In this document: in pieces, positions 44,101 to 56,874 of the stretch
How the letters are laid out: each line of letters begins with the position of its first letter
How positions within the stretch are numbered: the first letter of the stretch is position 1
From: Austropuccinia psidii
Taxonomy: Eukaryota > Basidiomycota > Pucciniomycetes > Pucciniales > Sphaerophragmiaceae
Assembly: GCA_023105745.1 (NCBI GenBank)
Contig: JALGQZ010000002.1
Coordinates: 41,771,997-41,835,996 of the forward strand
Direction: 5' to 3'
DNA: 64,000 bases
The notes under the pieces: model-generated
What the model saw: the letters and a program-made list of their open reading frames with translations, nothing else
Databases searched by the model: none
Told to the model about the DNA's origin: nothing
Translations under genes and position numbers: made by a program

Positions 44101-46469
44101 TTGATAGGATAAAGAGTTTGTGTATCATCTCTTCTATAGCTGAGTTATTCTCTTAAACTGCATGAATATTCTATTTGTTCTCCTGAATGTGTTATTTTCA
44201 TAAAAAAAGAAAGGGCATAATATATTTTGAGTATAATCTTAGAAAGAACACTTCAAGGAAGTTAATACTTCCAAATACCTGGTTGATTTGTTTTTTGAAG
44301 CATAATGTTTAAGACCTTTCAAGGGAAAGAAAAATAGATAATGTCATAAGATTTCTAAATATGAGAATTAAATGAGCTTATTGAAGGAGATCAGATGTAC
44401 CACTTATTTGAGTTTGTTAAATAGATAAAAGTATAATCTCAGGATGTTTCTAAGAATTCTGTTCATTAATAAATCTTTCATTAAAGCTTACTAATTGGAC
44501 AGGAGCTTTTCAATTATTTAGATTGATCTCACACCAAGAGTACAGATCTTTATTTGAGTATTATTACCAAACTCTTCATTAAGTGCTAAATCTGTATCAG
44601 ATCAATTAAGTTTATAGAATAGTGAATTAGATGTTAAGAAATTGTTAGTTTTATATTCTTGGAAATAAATTTAAATATCCATAAAAAAATTCTTCCATGT
44701 TTTAAAAGGGATATGTCAGTTTAATAGGTATCCACCATATATTTAAAATGACAATCTTTGATCATGAAATATTACCATAGTAAATAAACTATAGTTTTGT
44801 TGAAAATGAACAGAGGAAAAGGTTTTTGGAATAAATCTGGAAGAATTTTTGAATGGACTAATTTTCTCAAAGGCGTAATTATGAGGAAATTAAATATTTA
44901 TATTGTTCAAGTTAATTTTCACTGGAATAATGACTTCAATCAATTGATATTTAGGCCTATCATAAACATCAAAAATTGACAGCTTATCTTCAGATATTAT
45001 GGATTTTAGTACATGAAATAAACTAAAATTATATCACTTTTTATATAAAGAAGTGAAAGATATAACTTTAAAGCTGGTTTAAAAAGTTTTAATTGCAATG
45101 TAGGAGTTGTAATTTATTCACCTTTGCTCAGTTTGGCAAAACTTTGAGAAGCTTGCTGTTTTTTCCCTGTAAAATAAAGGAATATTGAGAATATGAGTTA
45201 ACCTTTATTTCCTCAAAAACATGGGATATAAGGTATATTCTCTAGTAATATACTTTTTATCATGGTGATAAATCTTGGGAACATATTCTTAACAAGTAGT
45301 TTTTTTGAAATTTTGGGTATATTGCATCTTATGTGATAATTCAAAATATAACTTTGAATCCCTCAGATGTACAAAATTGTTCTATCATGCAAAAAAGGTG
45401 TGGAAACAAGTAAATCCCCAATCTTGCAAAATTGGAAAAATATTACCTCTCACCCTCAAAGAAAAAATAGATTTGAGGGACAAAAGAGATAGAAAAACAT
45501 ACAATGTAAGTGTTGTGTGAAAAAATATATTTTAAATCATATAATTGCAGGAACTTTCCACAACTGTTTCCAAATTCTTAAAAAAGGAAATGATCTCACT
45601 TAATTTCTGTTCAATTTCTCAAATTCAATATTAACTTAGTTTTTGAGAAAAATTGATAATTAAAAATAAAGACTTTGTTGGATTTTTTGTCCCAAAATAC
45701 ATGGTCTTAAGTGGTTATTTAAAAAACAAAATTCTTCTGTAATTATTTTTGGAGCTGAAAATATTGAGATCTTATGGAATAAATATCAGGTAAAATATTT
45801 TATGTAAGGAAGGATATGTGAGGAGATGAGAAAAGGGCTATCTTGATCATTAGATATTTCAAAAGAGTTAATTCATTGTTGATTAATTAATCTTTCTTTT
45901 GAATGATTTGTTTTTATTTAAAAGAATTTTTTATAATGAAGGATTATTTAGTGATTCCACAATCATGATAATACACTTTATTTCATATGAAGTAATTCAA
46001 AATATTGACAATAGGGCTTGGAAAGTTCCTAAGTAATAACAGCAAGCCAGCTCCAAGTATGAAGCAAGTTGGAAGCTGGGTTTGACCTTCTATCCCCACC
46101 AGCAGGGATAGCTTCTTTTTCATGGTTATTTAATTCAGAATTTTGCATATAAATAATTTCTTTGTCTCCACTGGTGCTTGAATGTGTGAAGTATCTTCTA
46201 AATTAGTGCAAGCGTGCCCCTCAACAGCTGAAAAATTTGAATCTTGAACTAAACCCCAGCTTTCTCAACCACCATTTGTCAAGAAAAACTATAGTAGTCT
46301 TAAGTATTCTTCAGTATAATGAAAGATCAAAGCCTCAATTTCTTGTAAAATTTTTATTTTCAAGAACATTTGGCTACAAACCTAGCCCTGAATTTTGATC
46401 AGGTATAATATCTTTATGATACCATTTTGATAATATCAAAAAAGTGTCTTGAAAAATGACACCTTGAAC
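41110..46469. other. AT-rich region without recognisable genes
   Basis: Bases 42050-42490 are an extreme T-rich stretch on the plus strand, and the hydrophobic open frame there (42226-42525) is a by-product. Other open stretches (41511-41789, 44797-44979, 45305-45520) show no motif I recognise and no neighbouring frame to extend them. I see no transposon coding domain. Confidence 0.5.
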
Positions 46470-47130
46470 ATCACTGAGATCCATATTTGGTGGATTGAAA
46501 ATAATTTATGGCTCAGGGTGCTCTCAGACAAACATCTGGAGGGAAATCCATATGCACTGAAGTCCTAATTCTTTATTATTCCTCAGGCTGAACACAAACA
46601 AGCTTATGGAGGGAAATCAACAGTTGGTCAAGTGTAAATACTGTATGAATCAAGCTACACTAACAGAAACTCTTCAGAGGCCAATTTTCTGTTGGTGAGG
46701 TGCAAAGGCTGCAAGATTTAGGCTAAAATGAAGGAACTTCATGGGCGCAATCCATAGTTGGTTAAATTCAAAAGTGTATCCCTCAGGCTACCCTCAAAGA
46801 GCTTTGGAGAGGGCAATCTGTAGCTGGTAAATTTCAAAGACAGGATGGCTCAGGATGCATTCAGAAAACCTTTTTGAAGGAAATTCATACCTGGTGAAGT
46901 GCTAAATCTGTATGTCTCAGCATGCAGTACAAGCAAATTTCATATAGGGGAATCCACATTTGGGGAGGTTCAAAGGCTGCATGACCAGGCTTCACTCAAA
47001 CAACTCTTCATAGTGTAATATGTGATTGTCTCAGTGCAAAGCCTTTATAACTCAGGCTCAACTTCAGCAGCTTCATGGAGGGAAATCCGTAGTTTTTAAG
47101 TGCAAACGCTGTATTTCAGAACTTACTTTA
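46470..47130 (+). repeat. 67-bp tandem repeat, array 2 (about 9 units)
   Basis: The landmark GAGGGAAATC and variants occur at 46539, 46609, 46677, 46743, 46809, 46876, 46944, 47011 and 47078, spaced 66-70 bp. Unit content (GTTGGTGAAGTG, AAAGGCTGTATG, CTCAGGCT) is the same as array 1, in the same orientation, ~8.2 kb away. Confidence 0.9.
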
Positions 47131-48118
47131 GTTGATTGAGGGCCATCAGACCTATATATGCAAACCAATTACTATGAGAACCCACAATAGCTGTATTAAG
47201 TATTCTATTGTAACTAACATTAACCAGCCATGTGAAGACCTCACTGTAGTGGGTTGACAGTAGTCTGAACAACATCTTAAATATGACTAATTTGAGTTCT
47301 CTATCTTTAAACTCAGTGATAAATCAAAATTAAATGGAATTCTATGAAGGAAAAAATCAAAAATTCAGTAGAATGTTATATTCTCAGAATCATGGAAAGA
47401 AATTCAGCTTATATTTGTAGTAATACAAAAGTTGATTGGTACATTTCGGTGTATAGGCAGCTGAGTGGTTATTTAAAAGCTTCATGATGGCACCTAGAAT
47501 GTCTGGCTTTTCTGTGCCAAATAAGAAAAGGTGACTTCAGCTAAGCTTTACAGAAGGAAAAATTATTTCATATTTTCTGTTTCATAGGAGGGAAATTCAC
47601 TTCTGCAAAGGAAACCAACAGCCATTTTGGGAAGAGCTAAGAGGTTGTTAAGTTCCATCTATGTAAGAGCCCCCTCTAACCTGAGCTTTGGCCCTAAAAT
47701 TTGATTTGATGTATGCAAGATAATTTAGCTTTAGAAAAAGAGAAAGAAGGCTATCAGATCAGGGATAGTAATACAATCTCATTCCAATTTAAAGAATTAG
47801 GGAATTAGAGGGTCATTGTAAAATAATGGTGTGGTACTGTGGAGTACAATATGAACCAGCAGGATTGGATGCTTTAGAATTGGAAATATATGGTGGCTCC
47901 AATGAAAAAGAGGTGTAATGGCTGAGGTATGGTGGCATGTCACTGTAAATGATCTTATAATGAGGTTATTAATGCTATTTGTTGTGAATAATGGGACCAG
48001 TTGGGCATCCCCAAAATGGGAATCAGCTCCCATTATGCTTGTATGCCTCATTGCTACATAACAGGGAATAGATGTGCCTTGGGGGTCAGAGTCATTTGCT
48101 TGCCCAGTTTTCTGGCCC
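47131..48118. other. Region without recognisable genes
   Basis: Short open stretches occur on both strands, none with a known motif. Base composition rises gradually towards the 40-bp array. Confidence 0.45.
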
Positions 48119-48345
48119 TCCACATGCAAATCCTTATGCATGTCTATTATACCTACCCTTCACATGCCAATCCTAATGCATGTCCAGGTTCCCAAGGCTT
48201 CACACATGATTCCTTATGCTTTTACAGGTTCCTGACACTTCACATGCGAGTCCTTTCCCTTTTCCAGGCTCCCACCCCTTCACATGCAAATCCTTACGCT
48301 TTTCCAGTTTCTCAACCCTTCACACACAAATCCTTATGCATGTAA
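48119..48345 (+). repeat. 40-bp tandem repeat (six units, exact register)
   Basis: CTTCACATGC-type starts give CACATGC or CACACAT at 48121, 48161, 48201, 48241, 48281 and 48321, exactly 40 bp apart. The unit is roughly CACATGCAAATCCTTATGC, then TTTCCAGGTTCC and CACCCTT. Open frames across it are by-products of the repeat. Confidence 0.92.
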
Positions 48346-48729
48346 GATTAATTGCGTGTGACCTTAGCACAGGCAATGACTCATGCATTTCAGGTGGATT
48401 TCCCATATGCAGGGAACCCCAGGTTTCATATGGTTAAGATCACAAACAGTATGGACCCATGGATGCAGAAAATGTAGAAGGTGTTAGCGATTACTGTTTG
48501 CGCATCTTTTGAAACAGAGGTTCATACAAAGCAATACTTAATCAAAAATTAGTTGGGGGTCTCATAAAAATTATTCTCAAAAAAGAGGTGATTTGCACTG
48601 TTGAATAAATAAGAAAATGTAACATAAAATGGAATCTTTCTCTATTGCATTACAACTTCATTATTCAAAAGAGTGCTTTACAAAAGAAAGAAAGTTAAAA
48701 TAATACTAAAACTATTTTTTTGAATTTTT

Positions 48730-49935
48730 TTATTTTTGAAGAAATTTCAAGATTATCCCAGTGATTTCCTCCACTGGATAGGCCTTCAATGAATTGCCAA
48801 GAAGGGAGTTTAGTTCCTTGCGGAATTCCCTGTGCATCTCATTTTTCTGAGTTGCATCTACAAAGGGAATAATGTGGAGAAATTGGGGATGCTCAAACAA
48901 TATTTGTTTGATTGATTTGTGGACAATTCATTGAAGAATCATGAGAGTTTGTTGCAAGTTGGTAAATTCCTGAAGAGCTTCATCATGGGAATGAGGTGAG
49001 GTTTGGGCCAGGGGAGGAGGCAACAGGAGGGGAGGGGAAGTTCTGGCAGAAATATTTCCAATGATGATTATCAAATAGGGCATTGTGGAACAAGCTTGAG
49101 ATGAGGGAAGGTTGGTAACAAAAGAAAGTTTAAATTGGTACTTACCAAAAGGATCCTCTGTTGATTGCATTGGAGGCACATCAGGTTCAGGTTAAAGAGT
49201 TCAATTTTTCTCATGTGATGGTAATTGAGAATTTGAGGCTTGAATTGAGCCTGGAATAGGTGGCTCATCATGTTGGGAGGGTTCTACAAACAGAGGCAGA
49301 GTCAGTTCACTTGATTCAAAAGTTAAAATGAGGAATGAAATAGCTTTCTGCTTATGGGAAAATAAGTTCTCTGACCATTGGGTGCCACTCGGGCTTGGAG
49401 TGGGCTGCCATGGAGTTTGCTTTCAAGGCATACAGGGAATGGGAGAGTCTTGTCAAGGGGGAGTTGATGTTTTGTTTCTATGGGTGAAGAAAAATTAGTC
49501 AAGGATAAGAGAGAGGACTTGCTTTGGTGTTTGAATCCCATGGGTGAAAAGAAATGGTGACAATTAGCGCAAGCTCAAATCTCCTCTCGCCATTGCCATC
49601 CTTCATCAGCTGGATAATCACTTCCCTCTGGTCAAGGAGTGAAGTTACCATTGGATGGTGGCATAGGAAGGGGGGTGGAAAAATTGATACCGGAGGGAAC
49701 TGGATTAATTGTGCGGAAGAATTCCCATCTGCCTGTTTGTGGTTCTAGGGTCCATTTGGGCTTGGGAATTCTTTCATCATTGTTACAAAGGAGTCCTCAT
49801 GAGGGCATCGTGTGCAGGAACTCCTCTGGCCATGTGGTCAGAAGGGGCGCGCAACAAATGAACATTTTTTCTGTGCTTGTTGGCAAGCATCACAGGAGTT
49901 GGTCATTGCAGGGGAGCAAATTCAGGAGATAGACC
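48730..49935 (-). pseudogene. Broken minus-strand coding sequence, unknown function
   Basis: Reading right to left, protein-like text appears in several frames. These are a segment from 49935 with V-P-S-G-I-N-F and a Pro-rich part, 49541-49323 (V-A-P-N-G-Q-R-T-Y-F), and 49179-48928 with a Pro/Leu-rich stretch and H-D-E-A-L-Q-E-F-T-N-L. After a TGA at 48928 the frame goes on in register to about 48730 (H-I-I-P-F-V-D-A-T-Q-K-N-E-M-H-R-E-F). The last part looks like an amphipathic helical domain. I do not know the family as a named domain. The general look is that of repeat-encoded hypothetical proteins in rusts. A TATA-like GGTATAAAAG on the minus strand lies upstream near 50293-50302. Confidence 0.45.
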
Positions 49936-51323
49936 ACTTAGTGCACAAAGTGCACAGCATCTAAAAACAAGACAACATAAGGTAGTAACTGAATAGAAAA
50001 TAAACTGTCAAGAAAAAAAAGAATATGTACAATGAAGTATCAATTTAAAACATAATCAAAATAAAATAGTGCTAGCAGTGAGTTATGAAAAGTCTGAAGT
50101 AAAGTCATGATGAAAATTTCTGGTTGTATAATTGGGAAAAAATACAGCAAAAGGGAAGGGGAGTGGTTAGTTTAGTGTGATAGCTAAGATTGGAAAGGCA
50201 GGAATACAAAGTGAAATACACACAGGAATGAGAAGAGTGGGTGTAGCAGGTGAGAAAAAAAGAGAAGTGCGTGTCGGAAGAAAATGGTCTTTTATACCAG
50301 GAAGTAGCTGAGCCAGTTGTAGCACCTGCCAAGGTCTCAGCTTCAAGGCCAGTTGGGGAAATGAAACTCATTTTCAGCTAATGCTGTGGATGGGAAGGGG
50401 GATGCACTGAGTATAACAATTGGATGGATTGTTATACTCAGTACCCCTTTGTCGCATTAAAAATGCACACAATCACCCAGGAGTGCTTTCATGAGGGAAT
50501 TGTTGAATGTTCATGGGGCTGAAATACACAAATGCACAATGCAGAAAAGTACAGGGTGCATTTGGTCTCAGCTGACCATGGCAAGCAGACAACCATTATG
50601 GCTGTGTAATAGAGGCTTTATGACAATTAAATACAGCATTAGCTTGGGTTGACCCATTGAACATGTGTGCTTTGGTGTCATCATTTAAATGGTCAGTGGC
50701 TTAGCATTTGAGTTGCACAACTGTTGAGATATTTCTATAACAATATAAATTGTTCCCCTGCTGAGCTAGTGCTATTTAATATTTGTAAGCACACAATCTG
50801 AGAATTTGGAAAAAAATTGGAAGACATTTTGGCCAGTATGGGATCTTTATGTGCTTTGTTTAAGTGCACAGCAGTCGGCCTTCCAATAAACTATGGAAGA
50901 AAGTTCTCCAACCATGGCATTCCAAAAAACTCCACACTGAGCTTTGGACACTGCATTGTTAAAAGCCATACATGCTGAGCTTTCTTGTGCAAGTCAGGTG
51001 AATGACCATGCTGAGCTTAATTTATGCAAAAAATGAGAATTTGGATACTCATCTGTAATATGCATTAAAGCTGAACTATTGTTACACCATCCTAATTTGT
51101 AAATCAGCAGACATTTTAGTACCTACTGTACATACATCTTTGGTGTATGTGGCGGGGCTGAGAAAATGCTGTACAAGAATCTAACATGCATCACCCCAAG
51201 TAATTTGGTGAAATGTCTCAAATGAATCCCTTTGCTTCACCTTGTTGGAGAGCTCCACCTAGCTGCCACAGATTCTGGTGTCTTCCAGGTTATGCTCAGG
51301 GATGCATATTGGGATGAGAAATG
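49936..51323. other. Intergenic stretch with one strong hairpin
   Basis: No gene is recognised. GTGCACAAAGTGCAC near 49940 is a short double palindrome. At 50406-50442 a perfect 15-bp inverted repeat (ACTGAGTATAACAAT with its complement) encloses a 7-nt loop. Confidence 0.5.
50406..50442. repeat. 15-bp perfect stem-loop
   Basis: Left arm ACTGAGTATAACAAT (50406-50420), loop TGGATGG, right arm ATTGTTATACTCAGT (50428-50442). Confidence 0.9.
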
Positions 51324-51860
51324 ATTTGGGTCATATGCAAATGGTGGATTAACTCTGGTGTCAAGGCCAGGGAAAGCTATGACTGGTGCCTGCTTATGAA
51401 TATTGAGCCTACAAATTGTTGGTTCAGTACATGCTTTCACATGCACTCCTCCACAGGTCATATGCAGGCAATTTTCACATGCTTGGCAGACCTTTCAGAG
51501 CCTGTCTTCTGGCCATAAATTTGATATTTCAGGTGGCCCAATTAGCCACAGATGCTTGCACGCCTGAGCAAGAAAACCTGAGGCCCATCTGAGCAGATTA
51601 TCTACAGCCTCATACACATTAGCATAACACCCGCTTATGATCAATGAGGCTAGATATTGTTGTGCAGGGACACATTAAGACACATACCACTGTGGTTTAT
51701 ACACTGGAAACTGTCACACAGATGGTGGAACCTTTGGTGTGTGTTTTCCAGCCAAAAATTAGCTTGTGGGGGTGGTTCAATTGGCCGGAGATTCTCACAT
51801 GTGGCAGGGAAAAAAACCTGATCCCAATCTTCATGGATTAGTTACAGCCTCAAGCCCAAT
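51324..51860 (+). repeat. ~241-bp tandem duplication (about 2.2 units)
   Basis: CCTGCTTATGA... at 51389 matches CCCGCTTATGA... at 51630. CCAATTAGCC near 51537 matches CAATTGGCC near 51778. ACAGCCTCA near 51603 matches 51845. All pairs are about 241 bp apart. The copies are well diverged. Confidence 0.75.
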
Positions 51861-52463
51861 AAGAGAGAAGGTGTAAGTGGATCACAGGTCACACGCGGTG
51901 CCCCTTATTCAAGTCACACATTCACACCTGGAATCATAGTAGACATGAGACCACAAGAATGTTTTCCAACAACAAAAAAAAAGATCACCAGGGTGAAATT
52001 TTAATTTCAACCGCCACCATTTCCCCAAGGTTATTGCACAACCATCAACCTGCATAAGATTCAAGTACTATTTGCTGTCACACCAGCAAAAATGGCTGCA
52101 TTCCTGCAATATGCCACTGTACAAGAAGCTGCTATATCCCAATCCCATTCTTTCATACCATAATGTGAAACTTGGTACTCCAATCCTTGCGCATTATGGG
52201 GAATAGCAAGAAGTAATATGGCCACACCCACAGTCTTACCACCTTGCCTTCATATATGCCCCAAATCAGCTATTGAAGTCATAAATATAGGTGGTGCATG
52301 ATCTAAACCACCATCCATGTAGCCACAGGCCATCCCTCTTTTGACCCATTGCTGCCTCTCATAGCATGTCCTTCACCTCTGCCTTTTGCTCTTCATTCCG
52401 TTTAGCTAAACCATCCTGATCATATCAATTCCCCCTTGCCCCAAATAGCTTGTAATAGCCATA
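51861..52463. other. Upstream region of the helicase remnant
   Basis: No clear exon is seen. Some protein-like text on the plus strand may be further 5' parts of the decayed gene, but stops are frequent. Confidence 0.35.
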
Positions 52464-54216
52464 ATGTCAAATTGTTCACAACCACTTTACATTGGGATGA
52501 TTAATCTTTGTATTAAAATTAGTAGCAATATATACTCACATACTGATAATTCCCACACAGATTCTTGGATTATCCTATGGCACAATCAACAAAAAATATT
52601 TTTATATCTCCCCAATAAACAGAATACTATTGGCTCTCTCCCTGGAACTCTTTCCAACATGTTGAGACCATTCTTTGGGGAACCACAGACTTTCATGCGC
52701 TGCAGTTCTGGTGGGGAATGGATTGAAAAATTCCAATCCAATCCTACTCAAACATTTTTTGCTGAGGAAGTATTTATGACTGATCAGTATGATCCTTCCT
52801 TGTCTCAAAAACCCAATATATTATTGATGTTCTTCACATGGTATCCAAACATTCTATTCATAATTGAAAGTATTAGAAAACAATACTTCAAGCTTAAAGC
52901 TCCTGAGGAATATAGCTGTAACTCTCATAGTCAATGTCAACATCTTACTCCCACACCTCCCACTCCAAACTCAACTCCACCATCATTTCCAGCTATCTTT
53001 TCTTTGTCATCCAAGCAAAAACTGATACAATTAGCCAGTGGATCAGACCTTCCCATTATGACCCTGAAACTTCCCCATTCCATGATTGATACCCCCTCCT
53101 ACCTCATCAAAAAACTGGACTAGCTTTTCTCTGGGATTGAGGAATCCCCAATGTACAATCAGCCTGTAACCATTGAGACACCTCACCCCCTGGATCCTCT
53201 TTTAAAGCCAGGAACATAATTACAAACAAGGTGGTCAGCTAATTCAAATCTCTTCTGACCAATACCCCTCTTGGTGGACTTCTTGCAGATGATATGGGAT
53301 TAGGTAAAACCATTCAGGCCATTGCACTGATTGGTACCTCCAAGGAGCAGCTAATTGAAACTCTCCACTGCTCCACACCCATCTTTCTCAATCACCAACT
53401 GGCAATCAGAAATAACTAAGCATTCTCAGGCTGGAGCACTGAAAGCCAACGTCTACCATGGCCCCACTTGTCACCAATTCTCTGAGGCCAGCATCTTACA
53501 ATGTGATAGTGTCATCACTTCTTACAATACTATAACCCAAGAATTTAAAAAAATACCTCTACATCATTCATTTTTAAAAGAAATTGGCATCATATAATTT
53601 TTGATTAAGCACAGTGAGTTTCTGATCTTTTAATAAATCAAATTAGCTATTATATCCAAGAACCCTTCCCCATCTTATGGCTATATTTGCTCTCAATTCA
53701 CTGCCACTCACTGTGCCATTAATAGCCTTCACTCATCCCATCAAATATGTTTAACAAGCACACCCATTCACAACACCATTTATAACCTTTTGGGCATAAT
53801 ATCATTCATCACTCCAACCCAATGCTCAGATCAAGATAATTTGTCACCTTTCATGCTGAATAGTCTTTCCAAAGGTTGAAATGATATTCTGAATTTGGCA
53901 TTGCACCATTTGAGCTTGCACTGCACCAAAAACACACATCTCCAATCCCTCCCCACTATTAGCCATAACTACAAACTGCTCCCACTCAACCCAACAATAC
54001 AGAAAGAATATTCTGCATTATTCAAAGAATTTCTATCATCAAAAACAGAAGAACCAGGAGAATTTTTCAGAAGTATTAATAAGCTGTGTATATGCTGTAG
54101 CCATCATATCATGCTTAACAAAATGGCTGATCTGGATTTGGAAGACCATGAGGATGGGAGTACTCAGCAAAACTCAACAATCACCCAAACTATTGGGGAT
54201 TTGAAAACATGAATGA
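52464..54216 (+). pseudogene. SNF2/RAD5-type helicase gene remnant, 5' part
   Basis: A 219-codon frame (52464-53123) leads, after a TAG in register, to a second frame with the Walker A motif D-D-M-G-L-G-K-T (53288-53311), the ATP-binding signature of SNF2-family translocases. A shift near 53395 leads to T-N-W-Q-S-E-I-T-K-H (53355-53597), matching motif Ia surroundings. The motif II region (DEAH) is not recognisable around 53600, and motif III reads C-L-T-S-T-P-I-H-N near 53756. The frame 53895-54212 has L-Q-S-L-P-T-I, the linker to the C-terminal lobe, and ends in a TGA five bases before the insertion of element F. Such proteins remodel chromatin or act in DNA-damage tolerance. This copy is dead. 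Confidence 0.82.
54212..54216 (+). repeat. Target-site duplication of element F, left (AATGA)
   Basis: AATGA before the left TG compares with CATGA at 62651-62655, one mismatch in five. Confidence 0.65.
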
Positions 54217-56184
54217 TGTGAGCCTTTGAGGGATGACCACAGATCCAAAATGGTTACAAGAAAAATTCTATAATAATTATCTTAAAACTAGTGAAAATAC
54301 CATGAATAGGTACAAAATCTTAATTAACTCATAATCTGATGAGTAAAAATGTGAAATAAATTACACCAGTAGATTACCCATGGTAAAATACACATATGTC
54401 ATTTTTATGGCATATCTGAAAAGTCAATAATTACTGAAGAATAAGTAATAATACCCTAAAAAAGACATTAAATCTTATTTAACTCAGAAACCAATGAAAC
54501 AACATGTGAAATAAATTGTACCATTGGATTCCCATAAATCTTTACACATAAAACAACTGTATTAAAATTCTCTAAATTCAATACTTAAGGAATTAAGCTG
54601 AATATATGCACTTTTTGGTTCAATGCATATATTCATGGTTTTCAGCCAATATCGCTTGAAATATACCAGATAGAGAGTTAAAACAAAAAACGTCATCACA
54701 TAATTACTGTAGAAACACATATCTGAATCTTTTTTTTACAAGTTATGAACAAGGTTACAACTTATAAAGGTTTATTGAACAAAATCACTTGAGCTGTTGA
54801 CCACTTTGTTGTGAAAGTGGTCCAAACTTAAAAAAAGAGGATATTCAGATTTCAATAGTTTATACATGAGTAATGATGCTATTATTATTATGATATTCAA
54901 TGTATAACCCCTTGAAATCAAGGCTTGCAGTTGAAAATATTATATTTTGACAGAAAAGATGAGTTACAAGAAAAATCATCAAAAATAGAGTTTTGATGAT
55001 GTGGTGAAATTCTCTTGGAAATTTAATAAGGACATGCCAAGCTAGCAGAATTCGCTCTCAGAATATCTTTAGCATGTATAGCTTAGAATTTATTCATGAT
55101 CAAAGCTTAAGCTTAAAATTGATCATTTATGATCACTGACTGTAATCTCATTTCAAGTTTAACAGTTACATAAGTGATAAAACTGGTAAATAATATTATG
55201 TTATGATTAATACTAATTAAATACACAAATTTTAGGCTTCTTCTGAGCCTATGATGTCATCAAACTTAGAGTTATAGTGACAACTCTAAATAATGGCGTA
55301 ATAATGAGATAAGATGGTTTGATCATGATGTAATAATCACTAAGCCTGAAAATAATGATCATTTCCAGTGGATACCATCAGTAAATGTCTATTAAAAACC
55401 TACTGTGCTCTAGAAGGGAGGTATTTACCATAAATAGAGCTCTTTTTACTCTATTTCCCCCTCAGACGCAAAAAAACAATGAAACAATTAAATCAAAAGG
55501 TAAAATCTTTATTATTTATATATAGATCTTGTATATTATCACAGATCAAAGGTAATCTTTATTATAATACACATTTTTGACATGTTTACTTCAATTGTTC
55601 ACTTCTTTTGTTATAATTCTCTTAAAAATCTCATTTCCATGTAAAATCAAGAAAATTTGTAATTTCTTGTATTTTTATTTTTAAATACAGCTTAAACAGG
55701 TTTTATTTACATTATTTGGCATACATTTTTCCAAAATTATTATATTAAGCATCAAAACTAGGTTCTTTTCTCTTATCAAAATAATTTCTCTATATTATTA
55801 CTGTTAATAATTCTTCTATTAATATAAATAGTATTTATATTGATATATAACTTTAATATTAGTAATATTTTAGTTACTAATTATTTTTTATTAATAAAAA
55901 AGAATTTTTTATGCCTTTATTATTTGTTGGTAACAATAATAAAGTGCTTTCAAGTATATTAATTATTAAATATTAATGCATTTACTTATTATATTTTTCT
56001 TTCATGATATAGATTATATTATTATATTCATTTATTAATATAGCTATTTTTTACGCCATAATTATAATAATTCTCTATTATTAGAATTATTTTTATGTTA
56101 TTTCTTTTATTTTTAAGGACATTCAGAGTACAATAAGTAAAATATTAGTAATTTTGACTTATTGTGTCATGGTCAAACCTTACA
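54217..56184 (+). repeat. 5' LTR of element F
   Basis: It matches 60702-62650 along its length, starts TGTGAGCC and ends CCTTACA. The primer site follows at once. Its right half is extremely AT-rich. Confidence 0.93.
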
Positions 56185-56201
56185 TTTGGGGCCTGGCTGT
56201 G
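56185..56201 (+). other. Primer-binding site of element F
   Basis: TTTGGGGCCTGGCTGTG lies directly inside the 5' LTR and matches the B site with one extra G and one C/T change. Confidence 0.65.
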
Positions 56202-56670
56202 ATATTTACTTAAAAGACCTTTAAAAAGATGCTAATTGGGTTTATCTGATAATAAGTTATATTTGTAACCATAAAATTATATAATGAATTTATATTTATT
56301 GATTTTAAAAGCTATTGAGGCATTTGGAAAGCAATTGTACTGTCTTTCACGTGGTCCTTCACATCCTTAGACTTGCAAGAACTTCCTTTGAGTTACTCTA
56401 GTGATTAAAAGAGATATTTTATAAATTAAAAATAATTTTATATAATAAATTAATTTCATAAAAGAGTCATCTTTATTTCTCATTTTATTCTTCAAAAATA
56501 AAAATATTAAAAATCATATAAAAAAGTTATTTTTATTCAATTTTTATTCATTTCTTTATTCATTTCACTTATTTTGAGATATAAAAGCAATTTTTACATG
56601 GAAAAATTTCCATATCTTACCAAAAATAACACCTCTTATATAAAAGACTTATATTTATTTGTTGTTTTTA
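56202..56670 (+). other. 5' leader of element F
   Basis: Very AT-rich and without genes. It spans from the primer site to the short upstream frame. Confidence 0.4.
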
Positions 56671-56805
56671 GTGTTTGAAGAAAAGCCAAAAGAGGACAAT
56701 CGATCCACTGTTGAAAGATTGGTGAAAGAAACTTTCCCAAATTCTCCAACACCAATTGTCATTAAGAAACAGAAAGCTAAGAAATTAGAATTTCCAGGAC
56801 TCTGA
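56671..56805 (+). CDS. Short upstream frame of element F (about 44 codons)
   Basis: Protein-like text rich in Glu, Lys and Pro (F-P-N-S-P-T-P-I-V-I-K-K) ends in TGA at 56803-56805. The first codon is GTG, so the start is uncertain. It sits where element B has its 115-codon upstream frame. Confidence 0.35.
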   Translation: MFEEKPKEDNRSTVERLVKETFPNSPTPIVIKKQKAKKLEFPGL

Positions 56806-56874
56806 AGGTGAGTACCTCTTTTACAAATTGCCATAAGAAGAAATTATTGTCCTGAAATCTTTTTATTTTTTATT

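Noticed and set aside
38189..47130. The two 67-bp arrays as the LTRs of one element
   Set aside because: Sequences just outside and just inside the two arrays do not match, there are no TG...CA ends at the array edges, and no retrotransposon domain lies between them.
48001..48437. Cys/His-rich open frames across the 40-bp array
   Set aside because: The frames are produced by the tandem repeat, and neither extends into protein-like sequence.
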